A stretch of DNA of 11,726 nt from the NCBI GenBank assembly GCA_037388705.1, contig JARRJY010000062.1, positions 1-11,726 on the forward strand, given 5' to 3'. Source of the DNA: JARRJY01 sp037388705. GTDB lineage: Bacteria; Pseudomonadota; Gammaproteobacteria; UBA6429; Thiohalophilaceae. The notes under the pieces are model-generated. The model saw only the letters and a list, made by a program, of their open reading frames with translations, searched no databases and had not been told where the DNA came from. Position numbers and translations under genes: made by a program. How positions within the stretch are numbered: position 1 is the stretch's first letter; each line of letters starts with the position of its first letter. Positions 1-7,041 of the stretch are shown piece by piece.

Positions 1-1107
1 GGTTACTTTGCCAGTGTGGATGGCGCATTGAATCGACAACGAAACCTGGTTGAACAAATACGCCCGATTATCAAGGATGATTTTCAGCTGCATTCGTTTG
101 CCGGCAGTATGAAATTAATGCTTATCATAACTATAATTCTTACGCTGATGGCCGTGACGCTGTCATCTGTTGATGCGCTAAGCTATTTTGAAATACATAA
201 AGGTCTGACAGCTGACCAGGAAAGAATGTTTTTCTTCTTGGAATTATTTTTTATTTTTGCCATTGTTGTGAGTTTTTCCATACGCCTGATTCACTCGTAT
301 ACCCTGAATATCCGTCTGTTGTTCCAGACACAGATAAATGTACTGAAAAATATCCAGTCACGAAATTTCTCTGAGTATGCCCCTGTAGTCAGTAATGATG
401 AATTTGGTGTTGTTTCGCAGCAAATCAACAGGGTTATTGATGAGTTAAATGAAAAAGAACGAATTAGAAAAACGCTGGAACATATTGTTAGTCCTAATGT
501 AATGGAAAAACTGTTATCCCATGATGCAGGTGATCTTAAGGCCGGCCAGGAATATGATGTTGCAATCCTGTTTTGCGACCTGAGAAAATTTACTACCTAC
601 GCGGAAAGTACACCACCGGAAAAAGTGATCTTTTTTCTCAATGCATTTTTCTCAAAAGTTGCTGATATTGTTGAAGCGAATAACGGCATTATTAACAAGT
701 TTATGGGTGATGCAATCCTTGCTGTATTTGGTACCACCAGCGAAGATAATCCGGTAGAAGATGCAATACATGCGGTCTGGGATATTATGTTACATACCCA
801 GTCCAATCAATTAGGCAGAGGAAAGATGATCGATATTGGCATTGGAGTGCATTCAGGTAAGGCGCTGGCCGGAATAATAGGTTCCAACGATCGTTATGAA
901 TATACTTTCATTGGTGATGTTGTAAATACGGCTAACAGGCTTGATGGTTTAACAAAACGCCTTGGCTACAAGGTAATAATTTCACAGGATGCCTACATGC
1001 AGCTAAGCCATGATGAAAAAGAACGTTTTCTTGATTTGGGCGTACACAAGATACGTGGCAAACAGGAAAAAGTGCACGTATATGGCGCTTTTGAGGTCGA
1101 ACAATAA
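1..1107 (+). CDS. Membrane-anchored class III adenylate cyclase (5' end outside window)
   Basis: This protein probably makes cAMP from ATP, with a cytoplasmic catalytic domain held at the inner membrane. The frame is open from base 1. A GTG at 16 could start a 363-residue protein but has no visible ribosome binding site, so the gene most likely begins upstream. Counting from that GTG, two hydrophobic segments lie near residues 31-52 and 71-93, followed by a HAMP-like linker (about 95-145) and a cyclase domain (about 155-345). The metal-binding aspartates are in FCDLRKFT (D188) and KFMGDAILAVFG (D232). K228 is the adenine-selecting lysine. The second selectivity position is threonine (YTFIGD, T297), which is typical of the class IIIb, bicarbonate-responsive type. 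N304 and R308 in VVNTANRL are the transition-state residues, so all catalytic positions are present. Guanylate cyclase activity is unlikely given the Lys/Thr pair. The sensory N-terminus, if any, is not seen. Confidence 0.9.
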   Translation, partial: GYFASVDGALNRQRNLVEQIRPIIKDDFQLHSFAGSMKLMLIITIILTLMAVTLSSVDALSYFEIHKGLTADQERMFFFLELFFIFAIVVSFSIRLIHSYTLNIRLLFQTQINVLKNIQSRNFSEYAPVVSNDEFGVVSQQINRVIDELNEKERIRKTLEHIVSPNVMEKLLSHDAGDLKAGQEYDVAILFCDLRKFTTYAESTPPEKVIFFLNAFFSKVADIVEANNGIINKFMGDAILAVFGTTSEDNPVEDAIHAVWDIMLHTQSNQLGRGKMIDIGIGVHSGKALAGIIGSNDRYEYTFIGDVVNTANRLDGLTKRLGYKVIISQDAYMQLSHDEKERFLDLGVHKIRGKQEKVHVYGAFEVEQ

Positions 1108-1135
1108 ATTATGTCGCGTATAATTCGCGCATAAT
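1108..1135. terminator. Hairpin shared by two convergent genes, candidate bidirectional terminator
   Basis: An inverted repeat pairs TTATGtCGCG (1109-1118) with CGCGCATAA (1126-1134) around a 7-base loop, with one bulged T. One further A-T pair (1108/1135) closes it. It starts one base after the cyclase stop and lies within the last codons of the HD-GYP gene. Read on the - strand it is followed by the U-rich TTTATTGTT; on the + strand there is no immediate U-tract. Termination is inferred from position and structure only. Confidence 0.45.
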
Positions 1136-2344
1136 ATAACTGGTTTTGTCTATGCTGTAATCTTCAGCATCCACTACGTTTGTAATCTCATAATCATGTT
1201 TGTCATCTTCAACATATTGAGAAAGATTAATAATAGTTGGTGGCTGGTAAGGTTCTTTCTTGCTGTTTAGTATCAGCATTAATGTCGGAGCCAGGCGCCG
1301 CTCTGCGCTGGTAGAAATAACAATGCCAATTTCATCAGAACGAAGTTGCACAATACTGCCTATTGGGTAAATCCCGAGTGACTGTATAAACAGTTCTATC
1401 AGCTCACCATCAAACAGTTCATTTCGCCAGTCATACATGCTTTTCAGTGCGTCAGTAGCTGAAATGGGGGCCTCGCGTTCTGTGCCTGAAGTTACGGAAT
1501 CATAAACATCTGTAATAGAAACGATTTTTGCCAGTGTGCTGATCTGGTCATTGACCAGGCGTTTGGGATAACCTGAGCCATTGGCACGTTCATGATGGCT
1601 CAAGGCAATCGTGATTGCGCTATCAGGTATATCTTCCAGTTGGGATAGCAGTTCACCGCCTTTAAGGGTATGGCTTTGCATAAGGTTCAGTTCTTCCGGA
1701 GAATAAGTATTCTGTTTGCTCATCAGGCCATCCGGTAACTGGGTCTCACCAACATCATGTAACATTGCGCCAAGGCTAAGTTCATAAAGTTCTTTTTCAT
1801 TCATCCCCAGGTATCGACCAAAAGCTGCACTTAATATGCACACATTCAATGCGTGACTGGAAGCCGCCTTGTCTTGTGCCTCAATTTGCGTCAATAACAT
1901 CATGGCATCGGGGTTACGCATGACACTGCCGGTAATTTCTATCACAGTTTCCTTGATATCTTTAATAGAAAATAATTTTCCGGTGCGTAAATCAGTCAGA
2001 ATATCACTGATGGTATCAATCGCGTTGTTATATATGGATTTGGCACGCTGAAATTCTTTTTCAAAGGGTACTTCTATAGGTGCTGCAGTTTTTTTCGGGA
2101 AGGGTGCCTTCTTACTGGTCTTGGACATTACCAGGCGGCTGGGGACATCAACCTTGCTTTTGGCAACATCTACATAAACATAGTTACAACACTGTGAAAG
2201 TTGTAATAGTTCCTGTTCATTAGTAATCAGAAAACCCTGAAACATGAATGGTGATTCAATCCAGGGGCGATCCAATTCCGAGACATACATGCCTTTTTTC
2301 AGATCTCGGGTATCTACTTTTTGTTTTTCGGTCTCTTGCGCCAT
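1109..2344 (-). CDS. HD-GYP domain cyclic-di-GMP phosphodiesterase with N-terminal DUF3391-like domain
   Basis: The likely role is hydrolysis of cyclic di-GMP in the cytoplasm. The 411-residue protein has no membrane segment. Residues 9-60 resemble the DUF3391 domain that often precedes HD-GYP domains (LKKGMYVSELDRPW). A helical linker runs from about 95 to 155 and the HD-GYP domain covers about 160-325. Metal-ligand motifs are visible: H164, H196-D197 in LHDVGE, H225, H250-H251 in SHHERANGSGYP, the GYP signature at 258-260 and D279 in ITDVYD. A beta-rich tail of about 85 residues follows. One oddity is that the conserved lysine of the HDxGK motif is glutamate here (HDVGE, E200). The ATG at 2344 has GGAG 13 bases upstream, which is long. 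The gene follows the zinc peptidase by 61 bases and has its own sigma28-like promoter candidate. A degenerate enzyme or binding-only role cannot be excluded. Confidence 0.9.
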   Translation of the reverse strand: MAQETEKQKVDTRDLKKGMYVSELDRPWIESPFMFQGFLITNEQELLQLSQCCNYVYVDVAKSKVDVPSRLVMSKTSKKAPFPKKTAAPIEVPFEKEFQRAKSIYNNAIDTISDILTDLRTGKLFSIKDIKETVIEITGSVMRNPDAMMLLTQIEAQDKAASSHALNVCILSAAFGRYLGMNEKELYELSLGAMLHDVGETQLPDGLMSKQNTYSPEELNLMQSHTLKGGELLSQLEDIPDSAITIALSHHERANGSGYPKRLVNDQISTLAKIVSITDVYDSVTSGTEREAPISATDALKSMYDWRNELFDGELIELFIQSLGIYPIGSIVQLRSDEIGIVISTSAERRLAPTLMLILNSKKEPYQPPTIINLSQYVEDDKHDYEITNVVDAEDYSIDKTSYIMRELYAT

Positions 2345-2389
2345 TTCCCTATTTTTTCTCCACTCCAGAATTCTTGTTAATATCCATTT

Positions 2390-2416
2390 ATATCGGCAAA
2401 AGTGCTTACTTTCTTA
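2390..2416 (-). promoter_or_regulatory. Candidate sigma28 (FliA) promoter of the HD-GYP gene
   Basis: Read on the - strand the sequence is TAAG (2413-2416), a 15-base spacer, then GCCGATAT (2390-2397). The enterobacterial FliA consensus is TAAA-N15-GCCGATAA, so 10 of 12 positions match with the exact spacing. It would start transcription about 40 bases before the HD-GYP ATG and overlaps the end of the zinc peptidase gene. Control by the flagellar sigma factor would suit a c-di-GMP phosphodiesterase, but no flagellar gene is in the window to support it. Confidence 0.5.
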
Positions 2417-3092
2417 AGACTGACAACCACCTCCAGAGGTTCAAAAGGCTTGATAATGACCCTGCTACATAGGTAAAAGCAGCAGCTTTTAGTATTTTTG
2501 TGACGGCCTTCTCATCTTCTGTGCTGATGTAATTGCCTTCTTTTAGAATCGGTAAAGCCTTGCCAAAACTTGCATCAATTTCAACTGGCAAGGTAATAAG
2601 TTGTATCAGAGTACCAAGAAACATGCTACCCAGGGCGACCAGGAACATTAACATTGCCGCGGAAGGCGCACGTGTTAGTGCAGTGACAATGGGTATGACA
2701 ACCAGCAGTCCTCCACTTATTTTCTGCGCGTTCATCGCCCACTGGCTTAAACGGGTTCGCAGGTTCAGCAGGGGTTCGTTGCGATGATGCTGCAGGGCAT
2801 GACCTACTTCATGTGCTGCCACGGCTATCGCGGTCAGTGAGTTTTGCTGGTAGTTATCCGGACTGAGCCTTACTTTCTTTTGAGTCGGGTCATAGTGGTC
2901 ACCTTCATGACCAGCTTGCTCAACTTCGACACCGGAGATATCAAATCGCTGGATTAAATGTCTTGCCAGTTCTGCACCGTTGCCAGGAATATGATCCTGT
3001 GGCTGGCTATATTTGCGTAAAACATATTGTACCCAGAGTTGCGGGCCGAATAACAGGGCGAGCAATACTACGATCAGGATCAGGTAGGGCAT
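2406..3092 (-). CDS. YugP-type neutral zinc metallopeptidase (Zn_peptidase_2 family), membrane protein
   Basis: This is a 228-residue membrane-bound zinc peptidase of the YugP family; the substrate is unknown. An N-terminal hydrophobic segment (about 2-22) is followed by a soluble part with the zincin motif HEVGH at 94-98 (two histidine ligands and the catalytic glutamate). Two hydrophobic stretches follow at about 127-145 and 147-168, with PVEIDAS just after them; E171 is the likely third zinc ligand. The family member PVExDAS sequence and the VRLSPDNY stretch before HEVGH both fit. The protein has the usual family length. The ATG at 3092 lies 23 bases after the SPOR gene stop with no clear Shine-Dalgarno, so it is probably expressed from the upstream operon. 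Its place beside a cell-division-type SPOR protein suggests envelope housekeeping, but that is inference. Confidence 0.88.
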   Translation of the reverse strand: MPYLILIVVLLALLFGPQLWVQYVLRKYSQPQDHIPGNGAELARHLIQRFDISGVEVEQAGHEGDHYDPTQKKVRLSPDNYQQNSLTAIAVAAHEVGHALQHHRNEPLLNLRTRLSQWAMNAQKISGGLLVVIPIVTALTRAPSAAMLMFLVALGSMFLGTLIQLITLPVEIDASFGKALPILKEGNYISTEDEKAVTKILKAAAFTYVAGSLSSLLNLWRWLSVLRK

Positions 3093-3115
3093 TTATTTAT
3101 AGTTGGACATGTTGT

Positions 3116-3715
3116 TCAGGTTTTATTTTTAACAACAATAGAGGCAATACCATTTTTTTGCAGGCGTTTCCGTATCTGGTTTAATGTGGTCAGGTTATGG
3201 ATGGGGCCTATTCTTACCCGATGCCAGGTATCACTGTTAATGGCAACTGACTGAATGGTTGCTTCAATGCCCTGTAAAGCAAGACGTGCTTTTAGTTGAT
3301 CAGCCTGCTCACTTTGTTTGAATGAACCAACCTGCAGAATATAGTTCCCCGTGGTTTGCTGACTTGTGGAAGCCTTCTCTGAAGGAATTAAATCCTGCTC
3401 GGGGATGGCAACTTCAAGTTCAGGCAAAATAGTATAAAAATCAAAGCGGGGCTTTTGTGCTGTATTGCTATCAGATGGTTTTGTCGGAGGTGTCTGTTTC
3501 TGCTTGGTAACTTCACGGACATCTTTTGCTGTTTGCGTAAAGATGTTACTGACAGTATCGGAAAATCGTGATTTATTGGATGGAGACGTGTTCTCGTTAA
3601 TATAAACCAACAAGGCAACAAACAGACCAATGGTTAAACCGCCAAGCATCCATACCCAGCCAGGCAGGGAATGGGGGTGCCTGGGCTTGGGTGTTTTAGC
3701 GTAATCGCGGGACAT
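3116..3715 (-). CDS. SPOR-domain membrane protein, FtsN-like
   Basis: This is a 199-residue protein that probably binds denuded septal peptidoglycan and acts in cell division. A short basic cytoplasmic tail (residues 1-17) precedes one transmembrane segment (about 19-38). Next comes a low-complexity, proline/threonine/glutamine-rich periplasmic linker (42-122) containing FDFYTILPELEVAIPE. The C-terminal SPOR domain (about 123-197) shows the typical YILQVGSF start, the central HRVRIGP strand and a final IVVKN strand. This is the layout of FtsN. The start codon is 2 bases after the argS stop, with no strong Shine-Dalgarno, which suggests translational coupling to argS. Genes of this type commonly sit downstream of argS or priA in gammaproteobacteria. 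It is named FtsN-like rather than FtsN because the N-terminal essential region cannot be judged by eye. Confidence 0.88.
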   Translation of the reverse strand: MSRDYAKTPKPRHPHSLPGWVWMLGGLTIGLFVALLVYINENTSPSNKSRFSDTVSNIFTQTAKDVREVTKQKQTPPTKPSDSNTAQKPRFDFYTILPELEVAIPEQDLIPSEKASTSQQTTGNYILQVGSFKQSEQADQLKARLALQGIEATIQSVAINSDTWHRVRIGPIHNLTTLNQIRKRLQKNGIASIVVKNKT

Positions 3716-3717
3716 AT

Positions 3718-5478
3718 TTACATATTATCCGGTGCGGACACACCAAGCAAACCTAAACCATTGGCAATGACTTGCTGGCATGCACTGATAAGGCACAGGC
3801 GGGCATTACGGATAACTTCATCATCAACAATAAACTGATGGGCGTTATAGTAAGTATGAAAATCATTGGCCAGTTCGCGCAGGTAATGGGCTAGCTGGTG
3901 TGGTTCATGATTGAGTGCGGCGTTTTCCAGTACTTCATTGTAACGATTCAGGTTATTAAACAGGCCAACTTCATGGTGTTCAGCCAGTTTATCCAGGTTA
4001 GCCAGGCCGGAACCCTGATCGTAATTAATACCTTTTTCATCCAGCTGGCGGAATACACTGGCAACACGGGCATGGGCATACTGGATGTAATAAACAGGGT
4101 TATCACTGGACTGTGACTTGGCCAGGTCGATATCAAAATCCATGTGTTGTTCACACTTGCGCATTACGTAGAAAAAGCGGGCGGCGTCACTACCGACTTC
4201 CTTACGTAACTGGCGCAGGGTGACAAATTCTCCTGAGCGGGTCGACATCTGTGCCTTTTCACCACCCCGATATAAAACTGCAAACTGAACCAGTAACACG
4301 TCCAGTTTTGAAGGATCGTCACCGAGTGCTTCGAGTGCTGCCTTTACACGTGGAACATAACCGTGATGATCAGCACCCCATACATCGATGACCCGATCAA
4401 AGCCACGTTCCAGTTTGTCCATGTGATAAGCAATGTCAGATGCAAAGTAAGTAGTCTGGCCATTGTCACGGACAATGACGCGGTCTTTTTCATCTCCATA
4501 GTCGGAGGATTTAAACCAGATGGCGCCAGCCTTTTCATAAGTATGGCCACTCTTTTCCAGTCGTTCTATAGCGCGCATAACAGCACCACTATCAGTTAAG
4601 GAACGCTCCGAATACCATTCATCGTAGTTGACATTAAAATGATGCAGGTCATCACGAATATCATCGAGTATGTAATTCAGTGCCAGGTCAAACACCAGTC
4701 GATATTGATCATCTCGTAATAATGATTTGGCTTTATTAATGATCGCATCAATATACTTTTCTTTATCACCACCATCGGTTTCATCTGCAGGCAGATCTTT
4801 ATTGATTTCATTCCAGCCATGGCGTAGCCCATCATCATTTTCACGATGTAGTGCAGCGGCTATGTCCCAGACATAATCACCTTTATAACCATTTACCGGG
4901 AAGGGCAGTTCTTCACCACACAGCTCCAGGTAGCGTAACCATACACTGGCAGCAAGAATATCCATCTGCCGTCCTGCATCATTGACGTAATATTCCCGGT
5001 GAACATCAAAACCGAGGGCTTCAAGCAGGTCAGCCACGGTTGCGCCATAAGCTGCGCCACGGCCATGTCCAACATGCAACGGACCAGTCGGGTTGGCGGA
5101 GACAAACTCCACCTGGACTTTTTTACCCGCACCAACCTGGCTACGGCCAAACTGTTCGCCGGCATCAAGAATGTTGGGGACAACAGCATGAAAAGCAGAA
5201 TTACTCAGGAAAAAGTTGATAAAGCCGGGACCGGCGATTTCCACCTTTTCCACTTCACTGGCCTGGGGCAGGGATGCAGTGATTTTTTCTGCCAGGTCAC
5301 GGGGTTTGCAGCGGGCAACCTTGGCCAGCATCATGGCGATATTACAGGCGAAATCACCGTGAGACTTGTCACGGGTACGTTCAATCTGGATGTTGGTTTC
5401 CAGTTCAGCAGGCAGGGTATTGTCCTGCTGGAGAGACTCGATGGCCTGGTTAATTAATGTTTTTAAACGGGATTTCAT
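3718..5478 (-). CDS. argS: Arginyl-tRNA synthetase
   Basis: This class I aminoacyl-tRNA synthetase charges tRNA-Arg in the cytoplasm. The product is 586 residues, normal for the bacterial enzyme. The N-terminal Add-1 domain (about 1-110) contains the conserved KSHGDFACN and GPGFINFFL. The HIGH-type signature is HVGHG (135-139) in SANPTGPLHVGHGRG. YYVNDAG, WGADHHGYVPR and the KMSKS-equivalent loop QMSTRSG (410-416) follow, then the helical anticodon-binding domain with YIQYAHAR. The ATG at 5478 is chosen because AGG lies 11 bases upstream and the protein then begins MKSRLKTLINQA, as relatives do. An in-frame TTG at 5487 would add three residues but lies only 2 bases from the AGG. A strong promoter candidate precedes it, so it may head its own transcript with the SPOR gene. 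Confidence 0.97.
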   Translation of the reverse strand: MKSRLKTLINQAIESLQQDNTLPAELETNIQIERTRDKSHGDFACNIAMMLAKVARCKPRDLAEKITASLPQASEVEKVEIAGPGFINFFLSNSAFHAVVPNILDAGEQFGRSQVGAGKKVQVEFVSANPTGPLHVGHGRGAAYGATVADLLEALGFDVHREYYVNDAGRQMDILAASVWLRYLELCGEELPFPVNGYKGDYVWDIAAALHRENDDGLRHGWNEINKDLPADETDGGDKEKYIDAIINKAKSLLRDDQYRLVFDLALNYILDDIRDDLHHFNVNYDEWYSERSLTDSGAVMRAIERLEKSGHTYEKAGAIWFKSSDYGDEKDRVIVRDNGQTTYFASDIAYHMDKLERGFDRVIDVWGADHHGYVPRVKAALEALGDDPSKLDVLLVQFAVLYRGGEKAQMSTRSGEFVTLRQLRKEVGSDAARFFYVMRKCEQHMDFDIDLAKSQSSDNPVYYIQYAHARVASVFRQLDEKGINYDQGSGLANLDKLAEHHEVGLFNNLNRYNEVLENAALNHEPHQLAHYLRELANDFHTYYNAHQFIVDDEVIRNARLCLISACQQVIANGLGLLGVSAPDNM

Positions 5479-5522
5479 TGCCGGCAAAACCTGAAAATCG
5501 TCACTTGTCGCAAAAGTGGGCG

Positions 5523-5552
5523 ATTATACGCTGTTTTACAGTTTTTTGCGTA
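5523..5552 (-). promoter_or_regulatory. Candidate sigma70 promoter of argS
   Basis: On the - strand a perfect TATAAT (5523-5528) is preceded after 18 bases by a weak -35 element, TACGCA (5547-5552, three of six matches). The start point would fall near 5515, giving a leader of about 37 bases to the argS ATG. It lies in the 100-base gap after the upstream gene, which fits an independent transcript start for argS and the genes after it. Confidence 0.5.
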
Positions 5553-5587
5553 GCTGCCTGTCAGTTGGTTAATTAAATTACTTACGA

Positions 5588-6928
5588 TTACCTGGCGAAT
5601 AGCACTTCCACCTTCAGGACATCTGTCTTGGGGATAATCATGGTGAATTTCCCCTGGTGTACATCCTGGGTAACATGCAGGGCACTGGCTGTTACCTTGT
5701 CGAGTCGGCCAGAGCGTATTTGTTTGCTCTTTTTTGTATAGACCCGGACTTTGTCATCAATATGGCTTTTAAGAGCAGCAACTTTCACTTCATGGTAGCG
5801 AGCCGGAAGAGTTTTTTTAATTTTCGTAGGTTGTTGTACCAGGGGTGTTTTCTTGTCATCTTTCTGCAGAATATCTTTAAAGGTGGAAAAACGATCCTGC
5901 AATGAAGCTATTTCTTCATTGTCATCCGCGATAAAAGAAAAGCTCAGGTCGGAAACCGGTTTTTCGTTAACACTGAGTTTCATGTTCAGCAGCGTCGGTA
6001 TTGTTTCTGGCTTGTATAAACCAAGAGAGCCTGGAGTAAAGTCAGCAGGCGGGTGCATGGTCAGTGATATGGTACCCGGGTTAGTAAGAAATTCTTTATA
6101 GGCCTGTTTCAAACCGGGACCCGGAATAAACCCCCACTGATAGGCATAGGCTTTATCAGGTTTGTTTACTTCTGCTTCGATATACTTTGTAATGTCACGA
6201 TTACCTTCCTTGGCACAGTATTCATTACTACGATGTACATAGGATAAGTCCTGGTAAGTAATAGATATCTCGGTCAGTTGAGGTGGATTACTTTTAAATG
6301 CCATAGCTGAAGGACGGGTCGGTCCAGTCATTTTTATCAACATACTGGCACTGCCGAAATCCCTGGTAGTCACGTCGTAGGTTAGCTGAATTCCCTGGCC
6401 GGTAAATTTATAGCCGAATTCAATATCCGAATTTAAAATGTCATAGCCCATTTGCCGGAAATCCGCCGGGCGAAGAAAAAGCTTGTTGCCACAGGCTGAT
6501 GTCACGAGGCCTTTCGACATACTGTTAAGCTCGTTAAGTGATTGATCAACTTTATCGATCATCGATCCATACAGATCAACTTTGGAGCCTTTAATACTGA
6601 TGTTAAAACGTTCCGGGAGATCGCCGCGCCTGAAGTCAAATCCCTTTAGCAGATAGCCAATATCATCTGTCTGCAGGGTAATGGTATCGATATTGAAGCC
6701 ATCCTCCAGGCCATTGAGTAGAAAAGATACGTTTTCCAGGGTAACGGATCTGTCGAGCAGTGATGAGGAGATACCTTCATAACGCAAGGTGGCAAAAATC
6801 CGCATCTTGTTACTGGCCGTATCGACGCCGCTTTTGACTTTATAGTAAATCAGTCCCTTGATGCCAGCATAGCCAACCAGTAATACCAGTAAAAAAATAC
6901 CCAGGATATTCCTGAAGCTTAATCTCAT
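5588..6928 (-). CDS. Membrane-anchored protein of unknown function with basic beta-rich C-terminal module
   Basis: I do not recognise this family. The 446-residue protein has one N-terminal hydrophobic segment (about 8-29, MRLSFRNILGIFLLVLLVGY) and should be anchored in the inner membrane with the rest in the periplasm. The body is rich in alternating hydrophobic residues typical of beta strands (for example SVTLENVSF, GIQLTYDVTTR, ISITYQDLSYV), loosely recalling DUF945 or AsmA-type proteins. Two cysteines (C146, C238) could form a disulfide. After a lysine-rich linker (about 350-376), residues 378-446 form a separate module, including DDKVRVYTKK and RSGRLDKV, with the strand pattern of a small SH3-like or Sm-like barrel. 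The ATG at 6928 has AGGG 8 bases upstream. It lies between priA and argS; a link to division or envelope work is only suggested by the neighbours. Confidence 0.8.
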   Translation of the reverse strand: MRLSFRNILGIFLLVLLVGYAGIKGLIYYKVKSGVDTASNKMRIFATLRYEGISSSLLDRSVTLENVSFLLNGLEDGFNIDTITLQTDDIGYLLKGFDFRRGDLPERFNISIKGSKVDLYGSMIDKVDQSLNELNSMSKGLVTSACGNKLFLRPADFRQMGYDILNSDIEFGYKFTGQGIQLTYDVTTRDFGSASMLIKMTGPTRPSAMAFKSNPPQLTEISITYQDLSYVHRSNEYCAKEGNRDITKYIEAEVNKPDKAYAYQWGFIPGPGLKQAYKEFLTNPGTISLTMHPPADFTPGSLGLYKPETIPTLLNMKLSVNEKPVSDLSFSFIADDNEEIASLQDRFSTFKDILQKDDKKTPLVQQPTKIKKTLPARYHEVKVAALKSHIDDKVRVYTKKSKQIRSGRLDKVTASALHVTQDVHQGKFTMIIPKTDVLKVEVLFAR

Positions 6929-6981
6929 CCTTCTTTCCCTAAAGTCTGTTCATTATTGTTTAATGTTCTTTAATAGCACAG

Positions 6982-7013
6982 AAAAAGCCCGCGATGCCAG
7001 CTATCAAATAGCT
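6982..7013 (-). terminator. Possible weak terminator and overlapping inverted repeat after priA
   Basis: Downstream of priA on the - strand, AGCT (6999-7002) can pair with GGCT (6986-6989), with an inner GC/GC pair and one mismatch, followed directly by a run of five T (6982-6986). The same AGCT is also part of a perfect 6-bp inverted repeat, AGCTAT TTG ATAGCT (6999-7013), so the two hairpins exclude each other. The rest of the 113-base gap shows nothing else. Termination here is weakly supported. Confidence 0.3.
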
Positions 7014-7041
7014 ACAACTAATAACGGTGTTCTTTGCAGAG

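Noticed and set aside
4999..5457. 152-codon open frame on the + strand
   Set aside because: It is antisense to the well-supported argS N-terminal and HIGH-motif region and has no features of its own.
5479..5487. Upstream TTG start for argS
   Set aside because: It lies 2 bases from the only AGG and would add three residues absent from typical ArgRS starts; the ATG at 5478 fits better.
5531..5541. LexA-like palindrome CTGT-AAA-ACAG in the argS promoter
   Set aside because: The LexA box needs eight bases between the half-sites; here there are three, and argS is not an expected SOS gene.
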